A stretch of DNA of 64,000 bases from Humulus lupulus (taxonomy: Eukaryota > Streptophyta > Magnoliopsida > Rosales > Cannabaceae). The stretch covers positions 34,851,607 to 34,915,606 of the forward strand of contig NC_084802.1 in the NCBI RefSeq assembly GCF_963169125.1, given 5' to 3'. Shown piece by piece: positions 1 through 11,376 of this stretch. The notes beneath the pieces are model-generated. The model saw only the letters and a list, made by a program, of their open reading frames with translations, was not told where the DNA came from and did not search any database. The position numbers and the translations under genes were made by a program. Numbering within the stretch: position 1 is the first letter of the stretch; every line of letters begins with the position of its first letter.

Positions 1-2
1 TC

Positions 3-2369
3 GATATGAAATCGCCAATGAAGATCAAAGATGTGCAAAGTTTGATTGGTAGAATTGCCGCACTCAGTAGATTTATTTCAAAATCAACAGATAAGTGCGT
101 TCCTTTCTTCAATCTACTTAGAGGCAACAAGAAGTTCGAGTGGACTGAAAACTGCGAACAGGCTTTCCAAGCCTTAAAAGCCCACATGGTGTAGCCTCCC
201 GTCTTATCAAAGCCTATAGATGGGGAAACTTTGTTCATATACCTGGCGATCACCGAATATGCTGCTAGTGCGGTGTTGGTAAGAGAAGAAGAAGGCGTAC
301 AAAAGGCGGTTTACTATGTGAGCAAGAGGTTGATCGGAGCCGAATTGAGGTATCCTCCCATTGAAAGTTTAGCCTAATGTCTAATTTTGGCCTCAAGGAA
401 GTTACGTCCTTACTTCCAAGCCCATCCAATCACAGTCTTGACTGACCAGCCCCTTCGGCAAGTTTTGTAAAAGCCAGAGGCTGCTGGTCGTTTGTTGAAA
501 TGGGCAGTCGAACTTGGGCAGTTCGATATAGCATACTCACCACGAGCAGCAATAAAAGGGCAAGTCTTGGTTGACTTCATTGCTGAATTCACTGAACTCC
601 CAGATAACGAGGGGGGTGAAAAGCCTAATGCGCCTAAGCCTCAAGTTGAAGCTCCTTCGTGGAAACTATTCACAGACGAATCATCTAACGAATCACACGC
701 AGGAGCAGGAGTGATATTGATAACGCCAAAAGGGCATCGATTTCACTGCGCCATTAGGTTTGATTTCACCGCTTCGAACAACGAAGCTGAATATGAAGCC
801 CTACTCTCTGGATTAAGATTAGCCAAAGACATGAACATAAAAGTGCTGGGTATCTACAGTGATTCACAACTGGTAGTGAGTCAGGTCTTAGGGGAGTACC
901 AAGCACGAGGCCTAAAAATGGTGGCTTATCAGAACAAAACAAAGGATCTGTTGGCACAATTTGAAAAATATACCCTCCAGCAAATACCTCGAGATCAGAA
1001 TTCAAACGCGGATGCCTTAAACAAACTCGCGAGTGCAAAAGATGCTGACACTTTAAATATAGTGCCAGTTGAGCAGCTATGCGCACCAAGCATACGAGCA
1101 GACGAAACCAGTATGGTGATCCAGTTAGCAGATACGTGGATGGCACCATACTTAGAGTATCTCAAGAACGACACACTACCGACAGACAGAAACAAATCCA
1201 GGACACTTCAGAGATAATCTGCAAGGTATGTCCTGGTCGATGGTATTTTATACCGAAGAGGATACTCAATGCCACTGCTCATATGTGTTACAACAGAAAA
1301 GGCTAACGAGCTGATGAAGGAGGTACATGAAGGCTTCTGCGGAGACCACGCTGGGGGGCAAAGCCTATCGAAAAAGATTCTAAGGCAGGGATATTTCTGG
1401 CCAACGATGAATGAGGACTCGATGGAGTTCGTGCAAAAGTGTGATAAGTGTCAGCGGTTTTCCAAGATCCCACGAGCAACTCCCAATGAGTTAAAGCAAA
1501 TGCAAAGTCCATGGCCCTTCGCAGTATGGGGTATAGATTTAATCGGGTCCTTGCCTATAGGGAAAGGTGGTGTGAAATATGCAGTGGTAGCTGTCGACTA
1601 CTTCACAAAATGGGCCGAGGCTGAGCCGCTCGCAACCATAACGATAAAGAAAGTACTTGATTTTGTTATCAAAAACATTGTTTGTCGATATGGATTGCCA
1701 AGAAAGATTGTCTCAGACAATGGCACCCAGTTTGATAGTGACTTGTTCACAGACTTCTGCGAGAGGCATGGCATCACCAAGAGCTTTTCTTCAGTTGCTC
1801 ACCCCCAAGCAAATGGGCAAGTCGAAGTAGTTAATAAAACATTGAAAGATACCCTGAAGAAAAGGTTCGAAGAAGCTAAAGGAGCATGGCCAGAACAGTG
1901 GCCTGAAGTCCTCTGGTCGTACATAACATCCCACCGAACAGGAACAGGTCATACCCCATTTTCCTTAGCATACGGGTACGAAGCCATGCTGCCTGTCCAG
2001 TTAGATCCGCCCTCTCACCACAGAATAACATACGACCAAGACCAAAATAGCCAATTGTTGATGGAGTCCCTAGACCTAGTCGAGGAGAAACGAGAAAAAG
2101 CCCAGCTCCGAGTAGCTGCATACCAGTAAAAAGTCGCTCGGTATTTTAACTCCAAAGTAAAAGAAAGAAAGTTCAACGTCGGGGACTTGGTACTTCGAAG
2201 AGTTTTCTTAAACACCTGCGACCAAGATGCTGGAGTACTCGGACCAAACTGGGAAGGACCTTACCAGATTGAAGAAGTCCTTCATCCAGGCACTTACAAA
2301 CTTGCACGCTTGAATGGAGATCTCGTTCCACGTTATTGGAATGGAGAACACCTGCGCAAGTATTATTAG
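3..2369 (+). pseudogene. Tat-lineage Ty3/gypsy pol, 3' part (RT end, RNase H, second RNase H, integrase)
   Basis: The polyprotein of an LTR retrotransposon that copies RNA to DNA and integrates it; the 5' part lies outside the window. One frame runs through the whole stretch. In order: RT connection and first RNase H (to about 490), a second archaeal-type RNase H (about 654-1030, 'WKLFTDESS'), the integrase HHCC zinc finger (about 1326-1460), the integrase core with D at 1536, D at 1716 and E at 1824 (DD35E), and a GPY-type C-terminal part with 'LGPNWEGPYQIEEV' near 2240. The dual RNase H is the mark of the Tat lineage (Ogre/Retand/Tat). The frame is cut only by five in-frame stops, at 192, 375, 468, 1215 and 2127, with no frameshift. 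Each can arise from a CAA or CAG codon by one C-to-T change. The natural stop is TAG at 2367-2369. The copy is dead but not old in structure. Confidence 0.93.
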
Positions 2370-3054
2370 TAAACAGTCTTTCTTAAAGAACTGGCTTGTA
2401 TTTATTTTTACTTTTTACAAGTTTTTGAAAAAGGGTTGGTCATGAGATATGGCTAATCGCTTATAAGTGTAAGATCTTTTTTAAGATCACTCGTAAAGAC
2501 ATGTTTAGTCCATTTAATACGAGAATTATAAGGGACTGTGCACAACCAGTCATTCTTGCCAAACTTTGTAATTTTTTACAAGTATTTGCTCATTACATGT
2601 GTTGTTTTGCTGTATTACAATTTTTATGTTTTATACCGAGCAGTAATGTTCGTACAGGTTTTGGTCAAGGCAAGTGGCCAAGGACCTAAAGCTCCTCGAT
2701 CACTTGGGGGGCATATAAGGTACATAGGAAGCAAAGCATACCAAAAGGTATGTAAACACATGAGAAAAATAAGTGAAAGCATGCTACGGTACTTATAGTA
2801 TTTTTCAAAATTTTATATATTTTGTTAAGTCAAACCAAAGTACTATGCTAAGTTTGGTCATGCGAACAGATGTTATAATAAAGCAAAAATATTATAATAT
2901 CAAAATAATCCTTTTACACTGCAAGCAGTACTTCTCGGATGTAAATGTTAAGTTTAAAAGAAAAAGATGCCCGTGCAGCAATAAGAAAATAAATATTGTC
3001 TTAACATCATGACCCGTGGGTCATGTAAGAAAAAGAAAACAAGGAAAAAACTAG
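2370..3054. other. spacer between Tat pol and the antisense gene
   Basis: No gene is visible. It is AT-rich with short chance open frames. It separates the 3' end of pol from the 3' end of the convergent antisense gene, so it probably holds the polyadenylation region of the antisense transcript. No family motif was recognised. Confidence 0.6.
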
Positions 3055-5691
3055 CTAAGGGGCAGCAGGAGGATCTTGGGGAGCATCTTGGTTGACAGCT
3101 TCTTCAACAGCTTCCCCTCCATCCATCCCCGTGCCCAACGAAATTTAAGGGGAAGCAGGAACTCTGGCCCTTTCTTTGGCAGCCAGGCGAGCAGCGCAGC
3201 GAACCAACTCAGCTTTCCTAGCATCCTCTGGAAGGTAGTCAAAGTTGGCACTTTGGTTATGCTTCCAGAAATCGTAGAAGCATCGAAGTGTCGCGTTCTT
3301 GTACCTTTCCAGGTCTTTGGCGTTCGTGAGCTTGAGTTGCTCCTCTTGGCTCTTTAAGCTGGCAATGCTTTTGTATTTCGCGAGTTGTTCCACCTCGAGC
3401 CTTTTGACTTCGCGCCAGTGGATTCGGTTGGCCTCCTGGTACTCCTCTCTCTATTTTCTAGCACTTTCCAGAGAAGCTTGTTTCTCCACCAGATCCGCGG
3501 CCAAATAGTCCTTCTGCTGGGTCACCACTTCTAGCTCCCCCGCATGCCTTGCCTCCGTGGCTTGAAGCTCCTCCATCAACTTCAACTTCCGAGCACAGGA
3601 CTACTCGATGCTGGCACCCGAGCGCAGACGGGCAGTCGTTAAAGTCAGCATGGCCTATGCAAAAAACAAGTGTTAGATAGACTTCAGGAAAATCAGATTG
3701 TAAGTAAAGAAAAGTAAGATTCTTACACTAGCTATCTTGTTCAGGGCCCTGTTGATGATCTGATCGACCCCCATTTCCTCTATCCCTGCCATGGCCTTTT
3801 TGCAGTGGTCATGTTTAAGGATTTTGGCCAGGCGGTCCTTGGCAGACCTCAGGGCACGGTGTGACAGTTCCGTCCCGGGAGAAGCCCCCCCAGCCTGTTG
3901 TGTTTGTTCGGTAGGGGCTGGGGGTGATGGAGCTTTGGCAGCTGGAGCGTTTGAAGGTGGAACCTCTTGCTCGAGAGGATGTTGTTCGGTGTCTTGGGCA
4001 GGAGGCCCGTCTGCCGAAGGGCCCGAGGCTCAATTCCTCTTAGCCGAAGGCATTTGGCTAGACTCCCCATCATGTCGTCTGGACGACTTCCTCCTGCGAA
4101 CCAAGGGGACTTCTTCTTCCTCTTGAGTGCTGTAGATGTCGAAGATGTTGGCAGAGGCCATTTCTGCAAAAGAAGTAAACATGCAGAAAGTGAGCCAAAA
4201 ATAGATGACAAATTATGTTGCATCAAAAAAGAAATAAAGAAAAATTGTAAAGTCCAATACCCGAGCTATTACTACTGGTTGCTATACTATTGACTCTACT
4301 AGTCATACACTCTCTCTCTGGCATGAAGAAGTCTGGCCCTAGGTTTGGAGTATATGTAAAATTGTCGTCCCCGTCAAATAAGTGACAGGGAATTGGCAAG
4401 CTATCTAGGAATGAAATAACTGTACCATTTTCGTCAGAGGACTCGTCTAAGTCTATGACGGGCTCGGTCACCTTTTGTTTTCCCTTTCCTTTGGGGGCAT
4501 AACACCTTTCTGCTGGGGGGGGGGGGTGCCAACGGGTTCCCTGATTGTAACCCCAGTTGGTCTCCATCGAGGAGGAGACACTGGCGGTTGCTGCTCGGTA
4601 TTTTCCTCGGCAGCGGTACTTCCTGCCGCAGATTCCCTCACATCCTGGTGAGGGGCTAGGAGGCCAACTAGCCTCAATTTGGCCTCGGTGACTAGATATT
4701 TGATGCATTTCTCAACGTCCGTCATGCTGGTCAACATGGCAGACCTCAACACCATGTCTGGTGTCGGGTCTGGTTGCAACCATGGGCCTAAAAAACACAA
4801 GAAGTTTCAGAAAAAATGAAAGGAAAAATGCTAAGTAAAAACAGCGACCGGTGGAAAAAGACTTTTACCTCCTCGAGTGAAGGCCAGGTTATTCGCAACC
4901 ATGTCGGTCGTGAGGAAATACTCTTGACTGTATTTCCCCACGTTTGAAATGTGGGTTGTGTCACTCAGAAAGGTTCAGCTAGTCTCCTGGTGACAAAACT
5001 GAAAGAGCCCCGTAGCAGACTGTTGGGGGTTGGACTTAAGGTCGAAAAGGTAATTGACCTCGTGAGGGGTAGGCTCGGGCCATTTTTTGTGATTATAAAG
5101 GATATAGAGTGCAGCAAGCATTCTATATCCATTTGGTGTGATTTGAAACGGGGCGACTCCAAAATAGTTCGCCACCCCTTGGAAGAATGGATGAAGAGGA
5201 AGAGTAGCCCCAGCCTCTATGTGATATCTCGACCAGGAGCTAAAAAGGCCTCCAGGAAAATTTGCCCGCTCGTCTGCAGTAGGAAGTTTGAGGGTTACCC
5301 CAGAAAGGTCGTATTTTCTGAAGTAGTTGGCAAGCATCCTAGGGGTTACATGATTGAGTGGGGCAAGATACCATTCGGCGTCAGGAAGAACCGAATACCA
5401 AGGACGGGCTCTGACTTGGATGTGAGGATCAGGAGCATTATTATCCCAACCACTGGTCGAGGGAACCCCAGTCTGCTAACCAGGCTGGGCTGGAGGATTT
5501 GAAGGGTTTTTCTTCTTTTTGGCGGTAGACTTGGCACGACCCATGCTAACAGGAGTTGGTTGAGGTCTTGGAGGAGAAATTCGTGAAAAGGGAATCTCTT
5601 GAATTTGCTGAGTTGGTTGCTCTTCGCCCTCGAGCAGCTGTGCAAGCAAGTCGTCGTCTATCGACCTCTCACCTCCCCACAAGTCTGGCAT
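3055..5691 (-). pseudogene. spliced antisense gene of the Tat element (Transposase_28 / 'gypsy type transposon' family-like)
   Basis: A four-exon gene opposite to pol. Exons are 5691-4869, 4787-4261, 4163-3727 and 3654-3055. Introns of 81, 97 and 72 bp have GT...AG ends and AT-rich interiors, and every junction keeps phase. Exon 1 starts MPDLWGGERS, has a Ser/Pro/Lys-rich N-part, then a conserved block with 'LPLHPFFQGVANYFGVAPFQ' that resembles Pfam Transposase_28. Exons 2 and 3 are polar and low in complexity. Exon 4 is a Lys/Glu-rich probable coiled coil (about 3600-3160). Extra antisense genes are known in Retand-type Tat elements; their role is unknown. It is broken by six stops (5476, 4975, 4030, 3601, 3451, 3145), all reachable by C-to-T on its own strand, and by a frameshift at a 12-G run (4515-4526). 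The start is chosen by the first ATG after a splice-acceptor-like TTCGCAG. Confidence 0.82.
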
Positions 5692-6570
5692 TAAAAGCTG
5701 CGAACAGAAAAAAGGGGGAGGTGAGGAGGAAGAGCCAAAGAAGTTGGTTAGAATAACGCTGTTCGTGTACAAAAGTCTAACTTTTATACAGCAGCATTCT
5801 AACGAAAAATTGAAATTTTTATACGAACATTTCGAAAAACAGATCAAAAAGTGAAAGTAAAAAGTTTTTTTAAAAAAAGCTTTTTCATCTCCAGTAAGTG
5901 CGAGAAAAACCCAGTTTTTCAACTAGCCTAAAAATTGAATTTTTACTTCGATTTTACATCCTAAACCTATGATCTCGACAATCAAACTGATTCATAACCC
6001 CTACAAAGCAAGTATGCTCTACCATATCTAACATCAATTGGCAAACGTCCAATTTTCCTATATTTTTACCCAGGAACACGACACTGTTTCAGAGCTTAAA
6101 AGGCTAGCATAAACAGACATGCACAACACAGTAAAGGGTACGAAAGTTCCAAAATTTACCTATACGAAGATTGAGAAGTCCTGGAGAAACTTCGATTCTA
6201 GGCGTGCGAGCAACAGATCCCTGGAACAACGAAGGATGAACTTTGGAGAAATTTCTGGGCTCTGTCTTGGGAGTTCTTGGAGTGTTCTTGACAAAGAGAT
6301 ACCTAGTAAAAGGTGAAAAATTAATTTTGAAGGCTATATATATATATTGTCTGAGATATGTTAAAAGAGGCAATCATAAGTTACCCTTTTTCGAAGCATG
6401 GGGAAGCGCGATAGCCGTCAAAAGTTTACTTAGGAACCGAAAAGGCATGATTGGACGTGAGAAGGTCACTTTTTTCAAGGAGGCACGGACTACTTTGACA
6501 GATTTGGTGGGGTAATCGAAGGGTCATTTTCCTAAAAGTTTATTTATTGCTGGTCGTAATAAATAAACTT
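5692..6570. other. region upstream of the antisense gene
   Basis: No coding sequence is supported; the open frames here look like chance. It lies between the antisense start and the 3' LTR, so it should carry the antisense promoter and 5' leader. A pyrimidine-rich stretch ending TTCGCAG (minus strand, just before the ATG at 5691) looks like a 3' splice site, suggesting a leader intron. A short TA repeat lies near 6336-6350. Confidence 0.5.
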
Positions 6571-6580
6571 AGGGGGCAAA
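6571..6580 (+). promoter_or_regulatory. polypurine tract of the Tat element
   Basis: AGGGGGCAAA lies directly before the TG that opens the LTR. The polypurine tract primes plus-strand DNA synthesis in LTR retrotransposons; position and composition fit. Confidence 0.75.
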
Positions 6581-7175
6581 TGTTTTCCAAAAAGCAGGTG
6601 TGGATGACGTGGCAAATATTTTCAACACGTGGCTGACACCTGGCAGAAGTTCTGTTCGACTATCGATCAGGGATGTTCCCCTGACACAGCATTTGAGTTT
6701 TATATGCGACTAGACTACTCGTATACTCCGTATATTTTTGAGTAATCTTGTACTGTTGTAATCATATCCGAGATTATTTCCCTTTATACCTGATTATCCG
6801 ATTAATTAGGTATAAATATCTTTGATTGATTCATGTAACCCACCTTGAGCCTATGAATAGAGAGAAATAGCTCAAGGGAGGGACTTTTGGCTAATTTTTG
6901 TTTATGCTTTAGAAGAGAATTTTGGCTATTATCTTTCGGTTGTACTACTCATCCCTCGAAGGCTTGTGAAACTCAAGAACCCTAGTTCTTTGATCACTCC
7001 TTTGAGAATCAAGATCAATAATAGCCTAAGTGGACGTAGGTCATTACGAATTCTTGGGGTCGAACCACTATAAATTGTTGTGTTGTCTATTTTTCTTTCC
7101 ATTAGATCTTATTAAACACTTTCTGTCACATCAAGCATTTGACTCCGTGTCAGTTGGCCAAAACGAGGGTCAACA
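6581..7175 (+). repeat. 3' LTR of the Tat element
   Basis: A 595-bp LTR that begins TGTT and ends AACA. The right border is fixed independently: from 7176 the sequence matches the chromovirus LTR from 31285 onward, so the Tat element is inserted in that LTR. A TATA-type box is at 6811. The matching 5' LTR is outside the window. Confidence 0.85.
6811..6820 (+). promoter_or_regulatory. TATA box of the Tat LTR
   Basis: TATAAATATC about 230 bp into the LTR, a usual place for the retrotransposon core promoter. Called on sequence and position only. Confidence 0.5.
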
Positions 7176-7552
7176 TAATGGAAAAGGAAAGCTAGACCAG
7201 CCATGAGTTGGAGAGCTTCGGTGGCAGCGTGTACATATATGGCTGCTTGTCCACCACAACCGAGGATATCTCTGAGGAACTAGGGTCGTTTCCCTTATTT
7301 TGCCGCTTAGGCCGGCTGGTTGTAACTTTTGACTTGTATATACCCTTTTAAACATCTGTTTGTAATATTTTGGGATCCCATGTATGTATAAAACCTTTAA
7401 ATGAAAAATCAACATTTCCCTCGACCAAAATTTTTAACCCTAACCCTTGACAATAACCTTAGTTACACATTTATAATCAAATGACGTGATTAGCAAGTCT
7501 GAAACTATTTAAAGTACACAATGTAACCTTCCTGGATTAGGAGGACAATACA
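7176..7552 (+). repeat. 3' end of the chromovirus 5' LTR
   Basis: It aligns end to end with 31285-31661, including the 'TTTTGGGATCCCATGTATG' block, and ends in CA next to a primer binding site. It is truncated on the left by the Tat insertion at 7175. Confidence 0.9.
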
Positions 7553-7555
7553 ACC

Positions 7556-7567
7556 TTGTATCAGAGC
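7556..7567 (+). promoter_or_regulatory. primer binding site of the chromovirus
   Basis: TTGTATCAGAGC three bases after the LTR end, a near match to the plant initiator tRNA-Met site TGGTATCAGAGC. It primes minus-strand DNA synthesis. Confidence 0.8.
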
Positions 7568-8024
7568 TGCCAAGCTTTAAGGGTTCCTAAAGACTGGTCG
7601 GGCATGTACACTCGCCACTAAAGACAAGCTCGACTTAGGGTTTGGTAACTATTTATGTGGTTATATGTTTAACTGCTTAAATAGGATATAAATGCCTTAT
7701 TTGCATGCCTGATTAGGGAGCATGAGATATTCTAATAGGGCATGGCCCTTGACTGTTGCATGAATGATAAAGAACATGCTTATTAGAATTGTTATACTTG
7801 TATAAATGCTTGAACATGCTTATTTGCATCGTTAATTGCTGATGAATATCAGGAAATGGTTATTAGAACCATGATTGCATGTATTACATGTTGGCATGCT
7901 TATTAGCATTGCATTTGTTTGATCTTGGACCATCATGCGGCAAAAGGTATAGTTATTGCTTACCTAACGATCGATTTGATCACTGCAGAGTGGAATAGTT
8001 AACAGTATGCTTCCTTGAAGGTTA
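7568..8024 (+). other. chromovirus 5' leader
   Basis: Untranslated leader between PBS and gag. No gene. It is homologous to the minus-strand leader of the non-autonomous element next to its PBS (about 56880-57088), including a block around 'GACAAGCTCGACT'. This links the two elements by descent. Confidence 0.7.
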
Positions 8025-9270
8025 TAGAGGTTGGCTGGCCAAGAGATACAGGCCAAGGAAGATAATGACTAGGGCCAGTCCCCATCGCTAGCTCCAAAGA
8101 ACTGGCAGCAGTTGCTTGCTGATATGCAAGCCAGGTTACAAAGGCATGAAGATGAGATTCGCCTCTTGAGACAACATCAGGTTCCACCAAGGAACCTACC
8201 GCCCCCAGTACCAGCGGTGATACAACTAGGGGTACCAGCAGCAGTACAACCCCAGACAAGGGGAGATAGATGGGAACCCCTGTATGAGAGGTTCAGGAAA
8301 CAACACCCTCCAGTTTTTTAGGGTAGCTCAGAACCCCTAAAAGCTTAATAGGGATGACTATGATGACCAGCATCCTGGATTTCACGAGGGTGGGTGGTAA
8401 TGAGTGGCCTGTGCCACTTACATGTTTCAAGAGGATGCCCAAATATGGTGGGAGGTGGTATCCCAGACCAGGGCAGTAAACACTATGGAATGGGAAGAAT
8501 TCAGAACTCTGTTCAATGATAAATACTACAATGACACAGTTAAAGTTGTGAAGGCTGAGGAGTTCAGTAAGTTACTTCAGGGAAACATGTCAGTGACTGA
8601 TTATGCTCTGAAGTTTGACAGATTGGCAAAGTTTGTCAGGAATCTAGTGCCCACTGATGGGACGAGGAGAGAGAGGTTTCTCCGAGGGCTATAGCCTATG
8701 ATAGCCCAGGATGTTCGTATTACTACTGTGCCAGGGGTGACGACCTATGCACAGACTGTGGAGAAGGCCCTCACACTGAGAGCACAAAGAACAAGTTCTA
8801 GCGTGAGAATGCGGCCAGAAGGGATTCTAGGAGGTTGAGACCTACATTTGTAGGCTTCGGTAGGGGCGGAGGCCCCAATGACCAAAAGAGAAAAACTCCA
8901 GATACAGTTTTAGCTCCACGGCTAGATAGGAGGCCACGGGGCATACAAATAGGCTGCCAGGGTGGTGGTGAAACCTGGAAAGCATTCCCAGAGTGCACTC
9001 GGTGTAAGGGTGCCATATTGGGGAATGTCGGGCGAAGGCTTGCTTCGTCTGCGGGAGTGTGGGACACCTGAAGAAGGATTGCCCAAAAGCCAGAAAGGAA
9101 GAGCCCAAGAAGGTGAACAGCTTGACGCTAGCTCGAGTGTTTACCTTGACCAAGGTAGTGGCCGAGGCTAGTCCCTCGGTGGTCACAGGTCAGCTTTCTA
9201 GCCCTGAGACCTATTTTTACTGTTTTGATTGACTTGGGTGCTACACACTCTTTTGTTGTTAGTAGAGTTA
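8025..9270 (+). pseudogene. chromovirus gag and start of protease
   Basis: Gag forms the capsid; protease cuts the polyprotein. Visible parts are an N-terminal region with 'LADMQARLQRHEDEIRLLRQ' (8112 on), a capsid core at 8404-8694 with 'AQIWWEVVSQ' and 'FRTLFNDKYY', a CCHC zinc knuckle at about 9041-9082 (CFVCGSVGHLKKDC), and the protease motif 'LIDLGATHSF' near 9225. The usual D-S-G-A is D-L-G-A here. Stops at 8319-8321 and 8692-8694 fit C-to-T change of glutamine codons. A one-base frameshift near 9010 puts the knuckle in a different frame from the capsid part. The gene is cut at 9270 by the copia 5' LTR. Confidence 0.85.
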
Positions 9271-10684
9271 TGTTTGGAATTGTGCCCTTAAAGAAATTGT
9301 AGTTGACAATGGTTTTAATGAAATAAATGAATGAGTTGAATTATTGTATATATGTAACTTATGTACTATATTAGTGTTAATAATATTAAGTAAATATCAG
9401 AAAATTCCCAAGTTCATCTATGTGGTCTCAATCTCATATTGGTATGTGATGATCGAGAATGAGATAATGAACTTAAATACTTCACAGTAAAATAAAGTTA
9501 TGCAATCTTTAGATTAATTACTGCTAGTACAGTCCACTAGTATTATGAATACATGTGACCTATATCTGAGTAGTGTAGTATGACACTTTAGTGGATGTAC
9601 TTTGCATACTGAGGGTATGTAGAACTAGACCAGATGTGATTTAATAATACTTGTTTGAATATTGTTTCGTAGTATTACCAAACACATCAACTGATGATCA
9701 TATAGAAATCGATCTTAATCCTGAAGTTACTATGAACTCCTATATATGTCATTTGATCCTTTGATTCATGTGTTACGGTTTGTCATATTGATCAGGCTAA
9801 GAACTATTGTTTTGGGGACTCAATGATGTATATGGCTGGGGACATAACTTAACAGATTTGGAATTTATACTTTCTCATAGATTGAATGATGGTTCCCTGT
9901 TGGGTTGACTTTTGGAACTGAAAATGTTATTGACGTCAAATTCATAATCAGATTATGAATTAACCTTAACTAGTAAAGTCAATGGTACACTAGGAATCCA
10001 GATATAATTAAAAAGGGTAAAACGGTAATTTTATTCCTATTTAATTATGAATCATCAATAGAGGATTAATTTGTATGTAATGATTATATCAATGGACACT
10101 TTATGGTTACAATAGAGTACTCAGTAAATATATGTCTTTAATTCTCAAGAGTGCAGTCTCATATTTATAGTGGAGTAATCATGAAATTAATAAATATGAT
10201 TATTGAATCAAAGAGTTTTGGTTAATAATCTTTTATTTATTGGAGCTTGGAATTATTGGTCAATAGGTCCCCGGGGCGGCTCTATCAACACTATTCAAGG
10301 TAAGAGTTGATAGAAGGGTCAAACTGTGAATAGACTATTTAATAGAATATTTATTCTTCGGGATAAATATGCAATTATGTGATTATTGAAGTTGCACCAT
10401 TTATTATTGCATTAGTGCAATTTTCGAAATTGTGTATCACTAAAAGAAATTGATTTTAATTAATTATTTTATTTAAGTGTGAAATGACAAATATGGATAG
10501 TCAAAATTGGTTTTGATTATTATATTTATTTAATTAATAATAAGATGACAATGGAAATTCAAATTTTGAATTTTGAAATTTAAGTTGTTATCTTTTCCTT
10601 AAAAAGATGATACCTCATTTGAATTTCTAATTATTAATTAATTAAAATAAATACATAAAAAATCAAATCCCATTTTTCAGGGAA

Positions 10685-10730
10685 GTGCTACACGCATAGG
10701 GCTTCTTGGACTGCCCTATGTGTGTACCAC
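10685..10730 (+). promoter_or_regulatory. hairpin in the copia 5' LTR
   Basis: An 18-bp stem (10685-10702 with 10713-10730) and a 10-base loop; one mismatch and one G-T pair. Related LTRs carry a hairpin at the same place with a different stem (37873-37900, 28178-28213). Function unknown. Confidence 0.7.
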
Positions 10731-10867
10731 TATTGATGGTGATCATTTATTGATTTTTTATTTTAATTAATTAATTAATTAAATTTTTTGAAAAGAGTTT
10801 CAAAATGGAATGTAAGACTTTGTCATTAATTATCATTTATTTTATTATTATTATTAAAGAAGATCAA

Positions 10868-10870
<3 letters not shown>

Positions 10871-10903
<33 letters not shown>

Positions 10904-10913
10904 GATAATAATG
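10871..10913 (+). repeat. TTA microsatellite
   Basis: About fourteen TTA/ATT units in the copia 5' LTR. A slippage-prone simple repeat; no coding meaning. Confidence 0.9.
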
Positions 10914-11363
10914 TCTATATATTCTATATGATAGAAAATATGAGAATAATTTTTTATAGAAGAAAAAAATTGATTATCTTTTTAACACAAAAGATAAACC
11001 TTTCTCTCTAGCCTATAATCAAGAGTCTCATGTGTTGAGAATACTTTTGATTCACAAATATTGATTCTTGTTCTCTATGTTCCCACTCACATCTTGAGGT
11101 GTAGAGAACGTCTTGGAAGATCTAGGTGTGAGTACTCTAGCGAGGATAAAAAGATCGAAATATATACGAAAAGAATCAAGGATTCTTGATAAGCTACAAG
11201 AGGTAAATTATTTCGTATTATTTCTACATATACATATTATATTGATTAACATATTGCACATTAAAGGATCCTCATATAAAGTTGTTTATATGAATTTTTT
11301 TGTTGTATACAATACTACCATTACCGCAATTTCTGTTGCGCACTAAGAACTGTTCCTAACAAT

Positions 11364-11376
11364 TGATACCAGAGCC
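11364..11376 (+). promoter_or_regulatory. primer binding site of copia element 1
   Basis: TGATACCAGAGCC two bases after the LTR end, a tRNA-Met-type site with two changes from TGGTATCAGAGC(C). Confidence 0.65.

Larger units (their letters stand above)
9271..11361 (+). repeat. 5' LTR of copia element 1
   Basis: About 2.1 kb, starting TGTTTGGAATTGTGCCC and ending CCTAACA directly before a PBS. Its start matches 24697 (3' LTR) and, less closely, the solo LTRs at 27535 and 36459. It contains a TTA microsatellite and a strong hairpin (10685-10730). Confidence 0.88.

Noticed and set aside
3791..4293. Plus-strand frames over the antisense gene
   Set aside because: Shadows of the minus-strand exons 2 and 3.
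7176..7552. Solo LTR remnant independent of the downstream gag
   Set aside because: It is followed directly by a PBS and leader and matches the 3' LTR at 29187-31661, so it belongs to the chromovirus.
10805..11011. Plus-strand frame with a Tyr run
   Set aside because: It is the TTA microsatellite read in one frame.
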